Shown: in pieces, positions 63,300-64,000 of the stretch | How the letters are laid out: the number at the start of each line of letters is the position of its first letter | How positions within the stretch are numbered: position 1 is the first letter of the stretch | Assembly: GCF_027244095.1 (NCBI RefSeq) | Contig: NC_069657.1 | Location: forward strand, 424,668,063 to 424,732,062 | DNA from: Hemicordylus capensis | Lineage: Eukaryota > Chordata > Lepidosauria > Squamata > Cordylidae | Direction: 5' to 3' | DNA length: 64,000 bases | Program-made: the position numbers and the translations under genes | The notes under the pieces: generated by a model | Told to the model about the DNA's origin: nothing | The model's database searches: none | What the model saw: only the letters and a program-made list of their open reading frames with translations

Positions 63300-63660
63300 A
63301 CAAGTACAAAAACATGTCCTGGGCTAACTGATTGTGTGTCCTTGCTGCGTGGCTTGGCACAACACTCACACACCAGCAGCCTCCTGGCCACCGTCACAAT
63401 ACTCCCCACAGAACACTGCACACTTGTGCAATGCATTCTGGGAGTTCTGGGGGGCCTCCTGGCCCCCAAACCTCCCTGCTGCCGGCAGAAGCCAGCAATC
63501 ACCTGAGCTGGTGATCTGCCCACTCAGCAGCAATAAGGAGAAGATCGTCTGCAGGGGAGGTAAGCTTTTCGATGCTTCCTCCCCTTGCCTCTTCAAGCCC
63601 TTCTCACAGATCATGAGGAAAGGCTCTATATGTGCACAGAGACATTGCAGACTTAAACAT
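63300..63660. other. No gene recognised
   Basis: Overlapping open frames on both strands at 63,332-63,800 are shadows of GC-biased sequence without known domains. Confidence 0.4.
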
Positions 63661-63664
63661 TTGT

Positions 63665-63785
63665 GGGAGGAGACTTGGTCTTGCAGTAGTGTGCGTGAAT
63701 TGTCCCCTTTGAACAGCAGGGCCCACCCTAATTTGTATTTGTATGGGTGACTACATGTGACTACTGTCTGCTGTAAGCTATTGCC
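63665..63785 (+). mobile_element. 5S-like SINE head, sense, degenerate
   Basis: GACTTGGTCTTGCAGTAGTG, CAGCAGGGCCCACCCTAATT and TATGGGTGACTACATGTGAC follow the 5S-type head order. Confidence 0.6.
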
Positions 63786-63794
63786 TGTAGGGAA

Positions 63795-63830
63795 TGGGGT
63801 CATAGCTCAGTGGCAGAGCATCTGCTTAGC
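63795..63830 (+). mobile_element. tRNA-headed SINE, first bases
   Basis: GGGGTCATAGCTCAGTGGCA then GAGCATCTGCTTA is the tRNA-like A-box side. Nothing of the body follows. Confidence 0.6.
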
Positions 63831-63879
63831 CCAATTCAGAGATGATGCCGTATGAATGGACAGATGTCTGTATGCTCGT

Positions 63880-64000
63880 TTGAGGTTTGCACAAAACCAC
63901 CTGAACCGGACCTGAACCGCACTGGGCCAGTTTGGTTTTGGCCCCTTTTGAACCCCCCCTCCCCGGTTTGGTTTTTTTTTGGGGGGGGGGGGCGTTCATT
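63880..64000. mobile_element. Foldback hAT-like element, cut by the window edge
   Basis: TTTGCACAAAACCACCTGAA, CCGGACCTGAACCGCACTGG and GGCCAGTTTGGTTTTGGCCC resemble the interior of 56,698-57,264. The sequence ends before a terminus. Confidence 0.45.

Overview
The window looks like nuclear DNA from a squamate reptile (a lizard). The main pointers are a tRNA-headed SINE with the diagnostic Sauria-SINE body and CTATTG-repeat tail (about 11,390-11,643), squamate-style L2 and CR1 LINEs, an L1 fragment, R4/Dong and Vingi-like LINEs, non-autonomous Helitrons, many hAT-type foldback elements, and a vertebrate intron-containing tRNA-Ile(UAU) gene. I cannot name the species. Most of the window is transposable-element sequence. 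I recognise no protein-coding exon of a host gene. The clear host features are the tRNA gene (29,705-29,798) and the CpG island just upstream (about 28,950-29,690), which could be a promoter.

Layout. 1-1,243: SINE tail, TAA microsatellite, 3' end of an R4/Dong LINE and a Helitron in its TAA tail. 1,244-9,930: SINE fragments, a foldback element, L2 scraps and an LTR fragment. 9,935-11,750: L2 copies interrupted by a minus-strand Helitron and by a Sauria SINE. 12,838-14,310: a second R4/Dong copy beginning in a TAA/GAA repeat. 16,612-20,380: a near-complete L2 on the minus strand. 20,465-21,032: a small hAT element with an exact 8-bp duplication, then an LTR fossil. 22,984-23,803: a Helitron carrying a 199-bp inverted repeat. 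24,223-26,352: a SINE nested in its own antisense relative, then GC-rich foldback elements. 26,590-28,400: L2 ends. 28,950-29,800: CpG island and tRNA gene. 31,340-35,049: CR1, SINE and L2 ends, then a long Vingi-like LINE. 35,350-44,540: mixed SINE, L2, CR1, Vingi and LTR pieces plus a Tigger-like element at 37,229-37,596.

44,968-52,570 is a minus-strand CR1 LINE split by five later insertions: L1, a retroviral LTR piece, Vingi, a hAT-type element and an L2 end. Exact target-site duplications date three of these relative to the CR1. 53,163-54,862 is a large foldback hAT element with perfect 12-bp termini and an exact 8-bp duplication. 56,533-58,245 is an old MIR-like SINE split twice, with each insert itself split again. 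59,598-62,839 holds more hAT elements and a minus-strand Vingi relative.

The elements relate as parasites and hosts rather than as a pathway. SINEs share 3' ends or bodies with LINEs and with each other. One SINE has a head that resembles 5S rRNA, and shares its body with a tRNA-headed SINE. Several short elements have inverted-repeat architectures that would fold if transcribed. I see no undescribed multi-gene system. The most notable things are the nested insertion record, structurally conserved Helitron hairpins, 5S/tRNA head exchange, and TAA-associated R4 elements.
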